Assembly (NCBI GenBank): GCA_025454955.1
Contig: JALONL010000014.1
Span: 1-64,000 of the forward strand
Length of the DNA stretch: 64,000 bases
Origin: Bacteroidia bacterium
Lineage (GTDB): Bacteria; Bacteroidota; Bacteroidia; Palsa-965
Direction of reading: 5' to 3'
The notes under the pieces are model-generated. The model saw nothing but the letters and a program-made list of their open reading frames with translations. It did no database searches and was not told the DNA's origin. A program made the position numbers and the translations under genes. This document shows, one piece after another, positions 7,298-17,316 of this stretch. How positions within the stretch are numbered: the stretch's first letter is position 1; each line of letters starts with the position of its first letter.

Positions 7298-10200
7298 CTA
7301 CACCACCTTCTTTTTTCCCGGCCTCACCGGCTTCACCGTAAAATTATCGGAAGTACCCGAAAGAGAGAGATGAATAAACCGCGTGTTCTTCTCCTCATCG
7401 AGATACTGAATTTCATCGTCGCCCTGCGGTGCTGCATTATCCTGCTTCCGGCCGAAAAGTTTATTGCGCGCCACACCGGTTACCAGCTGAAACGGAATGT
7501 GGAAATGAAACTGCATCTGCCCCTCGCCGGTGAGCTGCTGCTGCCCGTCGAGCCGGAGTACGCCCAGCGTGGAATTAATGGTCATGAGCGGAATGTTCAG
7601 CTGACCGTTTTTCAGCGTAAACACATTACTCAGTGTGTCGAACCTTACCGCATTCAAATTTTTATCGCCGAAATAACTGCTCAGTGCCTGCAGCGGGGCG
7701 TAGTTGTTAAGACTGCCGTTAAGCACCGCCGCGTCTATTTTCAGATCCGATTCTTCGAGCATGGGCACCAGATCGGCGTGCATGCGTACTTTGCCGGTAA
7801 TGCGGCAGTTGAGTTTGCCGTGCAGGTTTTCGGAAAGCAGGTAATCCTGTCCGAAATTATCAAACTTAAACAGCAACTGATCGAGGTTTACCTGCTGCAT
7901 ACTGAGCGAGGGGAAGAGCATAATGTGGTTGGGGTTGCTTCCGTCGAAACGCCCGCCGAGTTGCATTTGTCCGCCGGCTATGCCCGTGTGCAAGGTGTCT
8001 ATTTCGAGTATGTGCTGCGGAGTGGTGTGCAGCCGTGCCGTAAAATTGTGAAGCTGGTATTTGTGGTATTTCAAATGGGCAATGCTCACATCGGCTTCCA
8101 TGTCGGGGAAGGGGAGCGTGTAAATGTTGAATACGCTGTCGTGCGTGGCACCCTCGCGTTCTTCGGCTTTTTGCGGCAGGTAGCTGAAGAGTTCGTCGAA
8201 ATCGAGATTAGAGGAGCGGAGTTGTATTTTATCGCGTACGCTGCGCTGTGTTTTCTCTTTGCCCAGAAAGTAGCTGGCATTTACAAGCCAGTCGGTTTTG
8301 CCCATTTGCCCGGCAAAGTTTTCGATTGTAAGCTGGTCTTTCTGCCAGTGAAAACGGCCCGAAGCGCGGTTCAGTTTCATTGGATGTACTTTGAACGCAC
8401 CCTGCAGGCGGTCGAGTTGCAAATCAATCCATTTAAACCCGTTTTCAAAGTGCATTGCCGATTCGCCGTGGAGCCTGAAATTGCTTACTTCTTCCTTTTG
8501 CCAGTCTTCGGGAATAAAGTTTTCGCCGCGATAAGTAAATACATCGTTCAGTTGCAAAAGCCGCGAGGTGAGGTCGAATTCCACTTTCGTATCGCCTTTG
8601 GGCTGTGGTTCAAACCATTTATCGTAATGCGTGAGTTTGCCATTGAAATGAAAATCGCTTTCGTCGATCATGCCCTTGAAATCAATCACGTTGAAATCAA
8701 TCGTATCAATCAGCACATCGGCATGAAAATCGTGAAGCGTGTGCGGGTAATGCTGCAAATCGGCAAAGAGGTTGTCAATATAAAACTCGCCCACTGGCAA
8801 ATTGGGCGATTCGGTAAATGCTTTGGCCGAGCTTACGAAGTGCAGGTTCATGCTCAGGTTTTTCACTACTTCATCAAACGGTTTTCCCTTGCCGCTGTCG
8901 CGGGTGGTAAGCTGTTTGAGGTTGAGCATATTGCTTTTAATGGCCAGCTTCGATTCCACTTCGCGCGAGGAATGATGCACAATGGCGGGTAAATCGCTTA
9001 CGCTGCCCGTGAGCGATACATCGCTTTCGCCAAATACGGCGCGGCATTGGTCTATTTGTGCCGCGTGGCCTTCCATGTGGGCCTTGAGGTCGAAGTCTTT
9101 GAGCGGCACCGGAAGTTTGGTGCTCATGAAACTCAGGTCGGTTACTTCGAGTGTGGTTTCATACGACTCGTTGAAGCGTTCCAAACTGCGTTCGGGGAAG
9201 TTTGGATCAATGAGGTCGTGAAATTTCATGTCGAGCACAATACGCCCTTTGAGGTCGCTCAGCGATTTGATGTTGAGGAAGCGTGCCAGAAACTGTAAAT
9301 CGAAATCGGAGTTGAGCGTAAGGTCTATATCGGGCGAAATGAAATTGGTCACACTCAGGTTGCCGCTGAATTTTCCCGCATCGGGTTTGGCGAAAAAATC
9401 CTGCAGCGTAAAACGCATGGTGGAAGCATTGCGGGCCTCGCCGTTGGTGAACGAGCCCTTAAACTGCATCTGGTCGAGCTTTTTCTGTGTTTCGGTATTG
9501 TTGAAATAGGCCTGACTGCATCCGAAACCGGCATTAATGGCGGGCTGCAAACCGTTTATGCTGGGGCCTTTTATGGTGCAGTCGAAATAAATTTGTCCGC
9601 GGTTGTCGTACTGTTTCAGAAACGGCTCCAACTCGGGCGGGGCAAAGGCAAGCAGCAATTCGAAATTGGGTTTGTTGCCCGAAAATTTCAGATCGAGAAA
9701 CATATCCTTTTTCACATCTACCGAACCTTCCATGTTAAATTCGGCCCGTTCGAGTTTCACCAGCGAAGGGTCGAGCGTAATTTTTCCTGTTTTATGGTTG
9801 ATGTGCAGACCAGTATTCACATTTACATGCTTCTGGCGGAGAAAGCTGGTATCGCCTTTCAGTATAAGCGTAAACTCCATAGCCGTTTCCAGATCCACAT
9901 CAAAGAAATCGTCGTTCAGATCTACTTTGGCTTTGGCCTTTGCAATGCGGTTGCTCAGCAGCACGCCGCTTTCTTCGTTCAGTTTGGTAATGTGTACCGA
10001 ATCGAGAGTAACCGATTTCAGTTTCAGCTTTGTGCCTGCGGAGGTTGTATCGGTGGTGCTTTTTTTGCGTGCGGCAAACAGGTTGGAAATATTCAGCGAA
10101 CCGTCTTTGTGCTGAATCAGGTGGAGTTCGCCGCCACGGAGTTTGATTGATTTTACTTCAAACCCGCCACCCAGCACCGACCATAAATCAAAACCCACAT

Positions 10201-10501
10201 ACAAATGTTTCAGGCTGCACACCGGTTTTTCGCCCGCGTTTTTCGAGGCAAAAAGCTGCGCCTGCTCCAGATCAACCGATATGTAGGGGAAATTGGCAAA
10301 AGGAGCCACCCGCGATTTTGCCACGGCAATGCGGCCGTTCATATCGGCATTCAGTGTTTCAATTACATGCTGTGCAATGGCTTCCTGTTTCCAATATACA
10401 ATGCCCAGCACAATGCCGAAAAGGAGCAGGGGAGTGATACACACACCCAGCAGCAGTCGTTTCCAGAATTTACGCGATTGATAAAAACGTGTTTTTTTCA
10501 T
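7298..10501 (-). CDS. AsmA-like envelope protein
   Basis: About 1067 residues. The start at 10501 (MKKTRFYQSRKFWKRLLLG) gives a basic N-terminus and a single membrane helix near residues 16-38, followed by IAQHVIETLNADMNGRIAVAKSRV...FPYISVDL, the typical N-terminal region of AsmA family proteins. The long remainder is predicted beta-rich, with repeating short strands. AsmA-type proteins are anchored in the inner membrane, extend into the periplasm and are linked to lipid transport or outer membrane homeostasis. The length fits the large Bacteroidota members. It appears to be a separate transcription unit from the polyamine operon. Confidence 0.82.
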   Translation of the reverse strand: MKKTRFYQSRKFWKRLLLGVCITPLLLFGIVLGIVYWKQEAIAQHVIETLNADMNGRIAVAKSRVAPFANFPYISVDLEQAQLFASKNAGEKPVCSLKHLYVGFDLWSVLGGGFEVKSIKLRGGELHLIQHKDGSLNISNLFAARKKSTTDTTSAGTKLKLKSVTLDSVHITKLNEESGVLLSNRIAKAKAKVDLNDDFFDVDLETAMEFTLILKGDTSFLRQKHVNVNTGLHINHKTGKITLDPSLVKLERAEFNMEGSVDVKKDMFLDLKFSGNKPNFELLLAFAPPELEPFLKQYDNRGQIYFDCTIKGPSINGLQPAINAGFGCSQAYFNNTETQKKLDQMQFKGSFTNGEARNASTMRFTLQDFFAKPDAGKFSGNLSVTNFISPDIDLTLNSDFDLQFLARFLNIKSLSDLKGRIVLDMKFHDLIDPNFPERSLERFNESYETTLEVTDLSFMSTKLPVPLKDFDLKAHMEGHAAQIDQCRAVFGESDVSLTGSVSDLPAIVHHSSREVESKLAIKSNMLNLKQLTTRDSGKGKPFDEVVKNLSMNLHFVSSAKAFTESPNLPVGEFYIDNLFADLQHYPHTLHDFHADVLIDTIDFNVIDFKGMIDESDFHFNGKLTHYDKWFEPQPKGDTKVEFDLTSRLLQLNDVFTYRGENFIPEDWQKEEVSNFRLHGESAMHFENGFKWIDLQLDRLQGAFKVHPMKLNRASGRFHWQKDQLTIENFAGQMGKTDWLVNASYFLGKEKTQRSVRDKIQLRSSNLDFDELFSYLPQKAEEREGATHDSVFNIYTLPFPDMEADVSIAHLKYHKYQLHNFTARLHTTPQHILEIDTLHTGIAGGQMQLGGRFDGSNPNHIMLFPSLSMQQVNLDQLLFKFDNFGQDYLLSENLHGKLNCRITGKVRMHADLVPMLEESDLKIDAAVLNGSLNNYAPLQALSSYFGDKNLNAVRFDTLSNVFTLKNGQLNIPLMTINSTLGVLRLDGQQQLTGEGQMQFHFHIPFQLVTGVARNKLFGRKQDNAAPQGDDEIQYLDEEKNTRFIHLSLSGTSDNFTVKPVRPGKKKVV

Positions 10502-10606
10502 TTTCAGGGTGATGCGCCGTGTATCTGTACGCACTTTATCAGCCTCTGAAAATAGCGTAAAGAAGATGAAGCAGAAATTAAAAAGCAATGCGAAGCATCA
10601 TAACCC

Positions 10607-11698
10607 TCAAAATCGCGGACTTTCAGTGATCGTCAGAAACATTACAGCCTGTCTGGGCGAATCAAGCCGATTACCCGCCCCCGGCGAGTACATTTGCACC
10701 ATTCTGCGGCCTTTACGCCAGTATGATTGAAAAAACGGATCATTAATTTTAGTACCCGAATAAGTTTCGCCGGGTCCAAACTGCGCGGTTAAACGGGTGT
10801 TTATTCTCTCCCGGTTTGCCGGTGTATCTCGCAATATGAGTTGAATTTCCCGCAACGTATCGTGCTGGTCGAAGATCAGGTCTATGCCAATTACATCGAT
10901 ACTGTCGTACTTTTTCCAGCCGTTGTAGCTGTACTTAGGATGGTAACAATCGGGTTCAAACTTAAAATAGTCGCCATAAGAATTCATAATACCACTTTGC
11001 AGCCGGTAACTGAACCCGGGTTTCGGTTCGAGATAGTCTTTCAGATCGTTTCGGGTTTTGCCATACTGAAACACATCAAAACCGTTAAATTCATTAGTGT
11101 AGGTAATTACTCCCTTCGACCGGGCCTTCACACTGCGCATTTCTTCGGCAAACGTACTTCCGGGAGCCGCATAGCGAATTAGTGTATTGCCGATCATTAC
11201 ATTTTCTACGGTAGCACCTGAAAGGAATTCCCAGGTAACTCCGTCTTTTGTGTGTGTGATATGTTCCTGACAATTGTACTTGTAGTGTTTCGGGCGTTTT
11301 ACGTTTATTGCCTTATAAAAATCATTGGCCACTTTGCAGGAAGATTCGTTGCGAAAGAGGATGGTGATGGATGAAATTCGCTCGTTATTATCAAACTCCA
11401 CAAATACATTGCTTACCTGTTGCTCCATGTAAAAATTGTATTGCTCATTGGGAACGAGCGAATAATTGGGCCGTTTCAGTTCTTCGTGACTGATGTTTAA
11501 GTCTTCGTTGTAATAATATTGCCGCCAGGCAAGCTGCGAGATATAAGGAATGGCATAGCCCGATGGCCTTAGCAACTGGCTTACTTCGGCATAATGGCGG
11601 CCAATGCGGAGATCGTTCCAGCCGGTGTGGGTGAATGCTTCATTCGACAGAAGCGGCAGGGAGAACAGCAACAACAGAAGGAAAGAAACTCTACGCAT
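10607..11698 (-). CDS. Secreted protein of unknown function, paralogue of the next gene
   Basis: 363 residues with a clear signal peptide (MRRVSFLLLLLFSLPLLSNEA). The mature protein begins with GWNDLRIGRHYAEVSQLL, which aligns by eye with GWGALQIGKDREEFREDI in the adjacent gene. Later both share a region on residue use such as RISSITILFRNE / RIVSITLYFDTS and a repeat of that theme near the C-terminus. The internal repetition suggests two copies of a small alpha/beta module per protein. I do not recognise the family. It is likely periplasmic or surface-located, and the pair probably arose by tandem duplication. Confidence 0.75.
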   Translation of the reverse strand: MRRVSFLLLLLFSLPLLSNEAFTHTGWNDLRIGRHYAEVSQLLRPSGYAIPYISQLAWRQYYYNEDLNISHEELKRPNYSLVPNEQYNFYMEQQVSNVFVEFDNNERISSITILFRNESSCKVANDFYKAINVKRPKHYKYNCQEHITHTKDGVTWEFLSGATVENVMIGNTLIRYAAPGSTFAEEMRSVKARSKGVITYTNEFNGFDVFQYGKTRNDLKDYLEPKPGFSYRLQSGIMNSYGDYFKFEPDCYHPKYSYNGWKKYDSIDVIGIDLIFDQHDTLREIQLILRDTPANRERINTRLTAQFGPGETYSGTKINDPFFQSYWRKGRRMVQMYSPGAGNRLDSPRQAVMFLTITESPRF

Positions 11699-11724
11699 AA
11701 AAATATTGTTTGAGTATAAAAATG

Positions 11725-12840
11725 TTAGAAAATATCCCTATTAAAGATGAGATAAATTTCGTTATCAGGAGAAGGATAATTGGGAAATAAATAATTGCTT
11801 ACTGATACGTTACCAGCCGGGTAAGTCCATGTCCCTTCAAAATAATCGCTGCTGCGGAGAGTGGCAGGATCAACCAGATACCTTATTTGAGTATCCCACC
11901 ATTGGGTCTTCAGGGCAGTCAATAGCTTATTTTGGTTCTCTGGTGTATTGTCAAAAACTATAATAATTTTATCAAGAATATCATTTTCAGTAAATTTCAA
12001 TTCAATTAGTTTTATGGGTATTCCCGAATAAGATTTATACTTACTCAATGCTGTATTCACCCGAAAGTACATTTTATCCAGCCCGTTGGAATAACCTCTG
12101 CCTTCAACCTTTTCATATTGTCTATCGATATGCGACTCAAATTTTCCCGGTAATAAATATTGTTGAATTTTTTCACGGCTCACGCCTAAAACAATCTCAT
12201 TAACCCCGTCAATCCCGGGCGGCTTCATTGTTTTCGATATTATCAGGCTTCTCACACTTTCCGCCTCACTTTCAGGGCTCTTTCGCGAATATTTCCACCA
12301 GCGGATGAAGCAAACCGGCAACGGAGTTCCATTTATTTTACCCTGTGAAAAAAACATCATTTTATTCTCTCCGCTATATAATATTTCGGAGTAGCAGTTT
12401 CTTTTCCCATTCAACGGCATTATTTGAGCACGGCTAAATTTTTCAGAAATTTTTTTCGCCAGAATATCCGCCTGTGAAGTATCAAAATACAAGGTAATGG
12501 AAACAATACGGCCGGAATCTAAATCCAACTGAGCCTGAGTTACCGTTTCACCCAGACAAGTTGAATAATTATCGGGATTTGCAGCATACACCATTTCCGG
12601 AATCAATCTGTCAAGTCTGTACCCGCTGTCATTCTGAAAAACAGCATATAAAACGGCACTTAACCTGCTGGTATCAAAGGTTGCAATAATATCTTCCCTG
12701 AATTCCTCCCTGTCTTTGCCTATCTGTAAAGCTCCCCAGCCATTATAGTGAATTTGATTACCGGCAAGGTTGTTTTGAGCCACAAGCGATTGAAGTGAAA
12801 ATAAGCAAAGCAGAGTGAAATAAATTGCAACTTTCTTCAT
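11725..12840 (-). CDS. Secreted protein of unknown function, paralogue of the preceding gene
   Basis: 371 residues starting MKKVAIYFTLLCLFSLQSLVA, a signal peptide. I use the ATG at 12840; a TTG three codons upstream is possible but less likely. After the signal comes IHYNGWGALQIGKDREEF, matching the paralogue at 10607-11698, from which it is separated by only 26 bases. The coding DNA is visibly more AT-rich than its neighbours. Two repeats of a motif with the pattern (I/L)xIxxxFDxxxxx are seen, near residues 115-130 and 280-300. Function unknown; probably co-transcribed with its paralogue. Confidence 0.75.
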   Translation of the reverse strand: MKKVAIYFTLLCLFSLQSLVAQNNLAGNQIHYNGWGALQIGKDREEFREDIIATFDTSRLSAVLYAVFQNDSGYRLDRLIPEMVYAANPDNYSTCLGETVTQAQLDLDSGRIVSITLYFDTSQADILAKKISEKFSRAQIMPLNGKRNCYSEILYSGENKMMFFSQGKINGTPLPVCFIRWWKYSRKSPESEAESVRSLIISKTMKPPGIDGVNEIVLGVSREKIQQYLLPGKFESHIDRQYEKVEGRGYSNGLDKMYFRVNTALSKYKSYSGIPIKLIELKFTENDILDKIIIVFDNTPENQNKLLTALKTQWWDTQIRYLVDPATLRSSDYFEGTWTYPAGNVSVSNYLFPNYPSPDNEIYLIFNRDIF

Positions 12841-12900
12841 TGTTCCCAAAACATTTTAGAGTGGTATAATTGAATGCTCTTGAAGTTAAACAGAGATCGA

Positions 12901-14805
12901 TCAATTCTCCGCCAGTACAATTACCTTATCCGCATCGGTATAAGTAATTTCCTGCTCCTTGTTGGGATTTACCTTTACGCCATAAGCCTGCGCGGCTTCG
13001 TTGCTTTGTGTGGCAATGCGATAGCCGATGGCGGTTTCGCCCTTGGCGGCGGCGGCATCAATGAGGGTATGGAAATTTACGGGGATGCCGGTTTTGATGT
13101 AATCGCTTACCGGCTTGAGGTAAATTTCGGAGCCTTCGGCGCTGAACAGGTCTTTGAAAACCCGCTCCAAACGCTTGTTTTCCGACAACTGCGAAAGCAG
13201 CAGACTCACCAGTTTATCGCTCACAATAAAATCGTCGGCGCGGGCCACGTCGGCCAGTGCGCGGTTGCGTATGTCGCGCATTTCGCTCACAATGCTGAAA
13301 TCGCGGTTAAACTGGCTGGCCATGCTGCGCAGGTGGAGCAGTGAAATGAGCACCTGTGCATCGGCCTCCTGCACGTCGATGTGGCTGTTGCAAAGCAGTA
13401 TGATGTGGTTGTAGCTGTCCACCTTCAAACTGTCGAGCACGGCGCGCTGTGTGCTGTCGGCATTGCGGTAGCGGAGTCTGAGGTGTACCAGTTCGGGTGC
13501 CAGTTGGGCAGCGGCATGTTCGGCCTCGTGGCCGGTACATACTACCATTACTTCCGAGCCCTCGGCCACATACGTATCGAGTTCGCGGATGATGGAGGGT
13601 GCTTTCTCGTTCCAGCCCAGCACCAGCGTGCGTTCGGTGCCGGCTGGCTGCGGTGTGCGTGGCTGTAGTGCTTCATTGTTTACTTTGCCCGGAGGCGAAC
13701 TCAGTACGGCCGATGCAGAGTCTTCGGCAATGTACACCAGCAAATCGCCGGCTTCGAGTTCGGTGGTCATGGCCGGATTGAGCAGCAACTCGTCGTTTTT
13801 GCGGTAAATGCCTATTACCGACGCATTGGGGTAGGCGTGAAGGGCAGTGGCGTAGGTCTTGCCATTTAGCCCCGGCTCTTCGCGCATGTAAATTTCGGCG
13901 CCTTCAAAATCGAGCAGTTCGGTGTAAACCACGCTCAGCCCCGACTGGCGGCAGGTTTGGGCAGTAACACGGGCAATAAGATCAGACGAAAGCACAAGCA
14001 CCGCTTCTTTGTTGCCCACTAATTGCGCCGCTTCCAGATTTTTCTCCTCCCGCAGTTCGGCCACAATATGGTAAGGTTTGCTGCGCCGGTTGGGATTGTT
14101 GGTAATGGCCAGTATCGACTTAATTACATAGGTATCAGGCCCCGACACCTCATCGGGCGATACAATAATAATGGAACGCGCATCGTGCGGCGCAGCCACC
14201 TCAAGGTCGCTCAAATCGAGCGGACTGCCCGAACGGCATATAATTTTGGTATTGCCCGTATCCGGAAAACGCGCCTTTATTTCGTCTTCCATCTCCACCT
14301 TATCCTTATCGGCCAGAATAACAATTCGCGGACGGTTTTTCTGCTGGTTGGCAATAATCAATTCGTTGATAATCGTAAAAATCTTGGGCGACCAGCCCAG
14401 AATTAAAGTATGGTTTTCTTCCAATACTTTCGAGCGGCCCTTACGCATTTCCTCAATTCGCGAATCAAGCCCCGAAGTAATGGCGCCAATAAGCGACGAC
14501 ACAATGAAAATGCCCACAATAGTCACCACCAGCATCACAATACGCAACGCCCAGCCCGAATCGCCGGCCAGATTACCCGCGTCCAGCGCGTGCATTAAAC
14601 TTCCCCAGGCGGCTTCTATAAACGATACATTTTCGCCCGTTTCGGGATTACCGCCAATACCGGCAATAATCATTACCACCGCCGCAAGTATCACGGTAAT
14701 AAACGAAATAATGGCCAGCCACATGATGATGGCTATGGAGCCTGCCGAAAGCGTGTTTTCGAATTTGTATTGAAGCTTTTGACGGAGCGAGGGTTTGCGT
14801 GGCAT
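12901..14805 (-). CDS. CASTOR/POLLUX-related ion channel with RCK-type domains
   Basis: 634 residues from the ATG at 14805 (MPRKPSLRQKLQYKFEN). A first helix (about 27-50), a pore-like loop containing WGSLMHALDAGNLAGDSGW and a second helix (about 100-120) match CASTOR/POLLUX channels, whose filter region has a similar ADAGNHA sequence. The cytoplasmic part has two nucleotide-binding RCK-like units, the first with LILGWSPKIFTIINEL and the second with LVLGWNEKAPSIIREL. Plant homologues conduct cations at the nuclear envelope; bacterial members are mostly uncharacterised. It is a single gene, facing away from the glycine-rich pair's terminator. Confidence 0.88.
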   Translation of the reverse strand: MPRKPSLRQKLQYKFENTLSAGSIAIIMWLAIISFITVILAAVVMIIAGIGGNPETGENVSFIEAAWGSLMHALDAGNLAGDSGWALRIVMLVVTIVGIFIVSSLIGAITSGLDSRIEEMRKGRSKVLEENHTLILGWSPKIFTIINELIIANQQKNRPRIVILADKDKVEMEDEIKARFPDTGNTKIICRSGSPLDLSDLEVAAPHDARSIIIVSPDEVSGPDTYVIKSILAITNNPNRRSKPYHIVAELREEKNLEAAQLVGNKEAVLVLSSDLIARVTAQTCRQSGLSVVYTELLDFEGAEIYMREEPGLNGKTYATALHAYPNASVIGIYRKNDELLLNPAMTTELEAGDLLVYIAEDSASAVLSSPPGKVNNEALQPRTPQPAGTERTLVLGWNEKAPSIIRELDTYVAEGSEVMVVCTGHEAEHAAAQLAPELVHLRLRYRNADSTQRAVLDSLKVDSYNHIILLCNSHIDVQEADAQVLISLLHLRSMASQFNRDFSIVSEMRDIRNRALADVARADDFIVSDKLVSLLLSQLSENKRLERVFKDLFSAEGSEIYLKPVSDYIKTGIPVNFHTLIDAAAAKGETAIGYRIATQSNEAAQAYGVKVNPNKEQEITYTDADKVIVLAEN

Positions 14806-14951
14806 AGTATGAATGGTGTATGAGAAATGACTGAACACAAATATTGAAAAAACTTCCGTCTCACCGAACAGATACATAAACAAAGAGCAGATGTCACCAA
14901 CTTACTTCATATACCCTTTTTTAAATTCGCAAAACACTGCGGCTTTGTGAT

Positions 14952-14985
14952 AAAAAAACGGGCAACCTGCTTGCAGGCTGCCCGT
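14952..14985 (-). terminator. Intrinsic terminator of the first glycine-rich gene
   Basis: On the minus strand a stem of about 12 bp (CGGGCAGCCTGC with GCAGGTTGCCCG, one G-T pair) and a very short loop are followed by seven T. It lies 23 bases after the stop codon at 15009. Confidence 0.85.
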
Positions 14986-15008
14986 TGTAAGGAATGATGC
15001 GGTAAAAC

Positions 15009-17114
15009 TTACTGCTTTACAAAAGTATAGGTCGATTTACCGTTTGCGCTGCTGATGAGTGTAAGGCTGTAGCTGCCTGCCGGCAGTTCGGCCACGCTCA
15101 GTTGTGCGCTGTTGGTGTTGGTTGTGGTCTGGGTCAGTACCAAACGGCCATTAATATCATACACTTCAATGGAGTTTACGGCCACTTTGTTGTTGTCCCA
15201 GCGAACCACCAGTACATCGGTAGCGGGGTTGGGCAGGTAGCTTACGCTGGCAAATGCAGGGTTTTCGCCCACACCTACGCAGCCGTTTACTACCACGTTG
15301 GTTGTGGCAGTGTTTACGCAACCGTTGTTGTCGATGAAGCTGTAAGTTACGGTATGTACACCTACACCAGCCACGGCAGGAGAGAACTGATTACCATTTA
15401 CACCTGAACCTGAGAATACGCCGCCCGAGGGAGAAGCACCGGTAATTGTAAACGGACCATCAGTTACACAATGGCTGCCCTGAGAAGCAAGGCTAACCTG
15501 CGGAAGCGGATTTACCGTAATGGTGGCCTGAGCTGTGCTCGAACAACCATTCACATCGGTACCGGTTACAGTGTAGGTGGTGGTGGAAGAAGGTGTTACA
15601 AGTACCGAAGAACCTGTGAGGTTACCCGGCTGCCAAAGATAAGAAGATGCGCCCGTGGCATTCAGCGAGGTAGAGTCGCCTGCACATACTGTAGCGCCGG
15701 TGGCGGTTACATTGGGCAGGGTATTTACGGTAACGCTGGTGGTGGTAAGGTTGGTGCAACCGTTTGCGTCAGTAATTGTACACGAGAATGTAGTGGTTAC
15801 AGTTGGTGACACAGTTACGCTGCTTCCGGTCAGGTTGCCCGGGAGCCACTCAAATGTGCCGGTTCCGCTGGCGCTTAATGTGGCGCTGTTACCTACACAG
15901 ATGGGACCATTGTTGGTGGCCACAACCTGCGGAGGTACGGGTACGTTAATCACAATACTGTCGGTAGGGCCGGTAAGGCTGCAGTTGCCGTTTACACCAT
16001 ATACATAAATAGTATGAATACCGGGTGTAACTGCCGCCACTACAATGCTGTTGGTATTCTGACCAGACACAAAGTTAAACCCGGCAGGAACTGTCCAGGT
16101 GTAGAAAGTAGAGAAGAGATCGGGGGTAACAGAAAGCGTGTCGAAATCACCGATGCAGGCAATTGAAGGTCCGGCCACAGTGTGTGCGGGAGGAACGGGA
16201 ACTGTCCAGGTAATGGTACACATTCCGTTTCCGAGCCAGATGCCGGAGTTTGTGACGCCGCTTGTTACACCGCCCACATAAGATCCGCCGCCGCCGCCGC
16301 CGCCGCCAGCACCTTTATCATTGCCCGAGCAGCCCGAAGTACCGGCCGAACCGCCGCCACCACCGCCGCCGCCAAGCTGACCACCACCGCCGCCGCCGCC
16401 GCCGGGAATGGCGCCAAACGAGAAACAGCAGCAGCTTTGTCCGGCACCGCCGTTACCGCCTGTGCCAGTAGTAGCTGTAGCACCCGGCGAACCGAGGAAA
16501 CCACCGCAGCCTACACCGGCGGCGCCACCGGCACCCTGAACAGCGCTGAAATTACCGCCAAAACCACCGCCGGCAGCACCGCCCGAAGTGGGCGAGTTGC
16601 CACCATTGCTGCCTGCAGCGCCGCCGCCCGAACCACCGTTACCGCCAACACCGGCAGGTCCCTGTGATCCTTCGCAGCCGCCACGTCCGCCGCCACCGCC
16701 GCCACCGGCTGTAATTACACGGTTGGCTTCGGCTGTGCCGCCTACGCGCACGTCGGTAGCACCGCCACCGCCGCCGGCGTTTTGAGTACCACCGTTTCCG
16801 CCGCCGTTAAAACCGCCCGACGGAGTAGCACCCTGGCCGCCCACAAATACGTTAAGCACATCGCCGGGGGTTACGGCCAAAAAGCCTTCGGCATAGCCGC
16901 CAAGGCCGCCGCTGCCGCCCAACGGGGGCGCACTCGAGTTGCCATTGGCACCCGCACCGCCCTGGGCTCCCCAGGTTTGAATAAATACAGAAGTAACACC
17001 GCAGGGAACCGTAAAGGTCTGGATGCCTCCCGTAAAGTTGAAACTAGCTGTTTGAGCCTGTGCAAAAATGCCGAGTCCCAGCAACAGACTTAAACTGAGT
17101 ACTTGTTTTCTCAT
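15009..17114 (-). CDS. Glycine-rich surface protein with T9SS type A sorting domain (copy 1)
   Basis: 701 residues starting MRKQVLSLSLLLGLGIFAQA (signal peptide). Next is FTGGIQTFTVPCGVTSVFI, then about 230 residues of glycine-rich sequence resembling the Gly_rich domain of ALK/LTK-like proteins, with a triple Cys (SCCCFSFG) in its middle. Several Ig-like/PKD-like repeats follow, each with the pattern NPLPxVTATGATVCAGDSTSL. The last about 80 residues (YLPNPATDVLVVRWDN...GRLVLTQ...YTFVKQ) are a T9SS type A sorting domain, so the protein should be exported and attached to or released from the cell surface. It is a tandem paralogue of the next gene. Function unknown. Confidence 0.85.
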   Translation of the reverse strand: MRKQVLSLSLLLGLGIFAQAQTASFNFTGGIQTFTVPCGVTSVFIQTWGAQGGAGANGNSSAPPLGGSGGLGGYAEGFLAVTPGDVLNVFVGGQGATPSGGFNGGGNGGTQNAGGGGGATDVRVGGTAEANRVITAGGGGGGGRGGCEGSQGPAGVGGNGGSGGGAAGSNGGNSPTSGGAAGGGFGGNFSAVQGAGGAAGVGCGGFLGSPGATATTGTGGNGGAGQSCCCFSFGAIPGGGGGGGGQLGGGGGGGGSAGTSGCSGNDKGAGGGGGGGGSYVGGVTSGVTNSGIWLGNGMCTITWTVPVPPAHTVAGPSIACIGDFDTLSVTPDLFSTFYTWTVPAGFNFVSGQNTNSIVVAAVTPGIHTIYVYGVNGNCSLTGPTDSIVINVPVPPQVVATNNGPICVGNSATLSASGTGTFEWLPGNLTGSSVTVSPTVTTTFSCTITDANGCTNLTTTSVTVNTLPNVTATGATVCAGDSTSLNATGASSYLWQPGNLTGSSVLVTPSSTTTYTVTGTDVNGCSSTAQATITVNPLPQVSLASQGSHCVTDGPFTITGASPSGGVFSGSGVNGNQFSPAVAGVGVHTVTYSFIDNNGCVNTATTNVVVNGCVGVGENPAFASVSYLPNPATDVLVVRWDNNKVAVNSIEVYDINGRLVLTQTTTNTNSAQLSVAELPAGSYSLTLISSANGKSTYTFVKQ

Positions 17115-17260
17115 GGTTTTAGAATTAATAGGGGGAATAGGTTTAACGCAGTAAAAATAGATTAAAATGGCTGCGAATCGCAAGTATTTATGCTGATTTT
17201 GTGATAAATTTTTCTTACTAAACCACAAAAAGCATCGATGAATACCTGTATTCCGGCCAC

Positions 17261-17296
17261 AAAAAAAATGAGGCTGCCAAACTTGGCAGCCTCATT
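17261..17296 (-). terminator. Intrinsic terminator of the second glycine-rich gene
   Basis: A perfect 14-bp stem (17267-17280 with 17283-17296, loop of 2 bases) is followed on the minus strand by a run of eight T. It lies 20 bases after the stop at 17317, so the two glycine-rich genes are separate transcription units. Confidence 0.88.
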
Positions 17297-17316
17297 TTCA
17301 GATACTTCTGATTGAA

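Noticed and set aside
7283..8992. 569-codon plus-strand frame opposite the AsmA-like gene
   Set aside because: No known domain; it mirrors the AsmA-like coding strand, whose membrane helix and beta pattern are convincing.
16260..16800. Repeated gccgccacc-type triplets as a possible CRISPR or microsatellite locus
   Set aside because: They encode the glycine-rich domain in one frame, with no spacers of fixed size.
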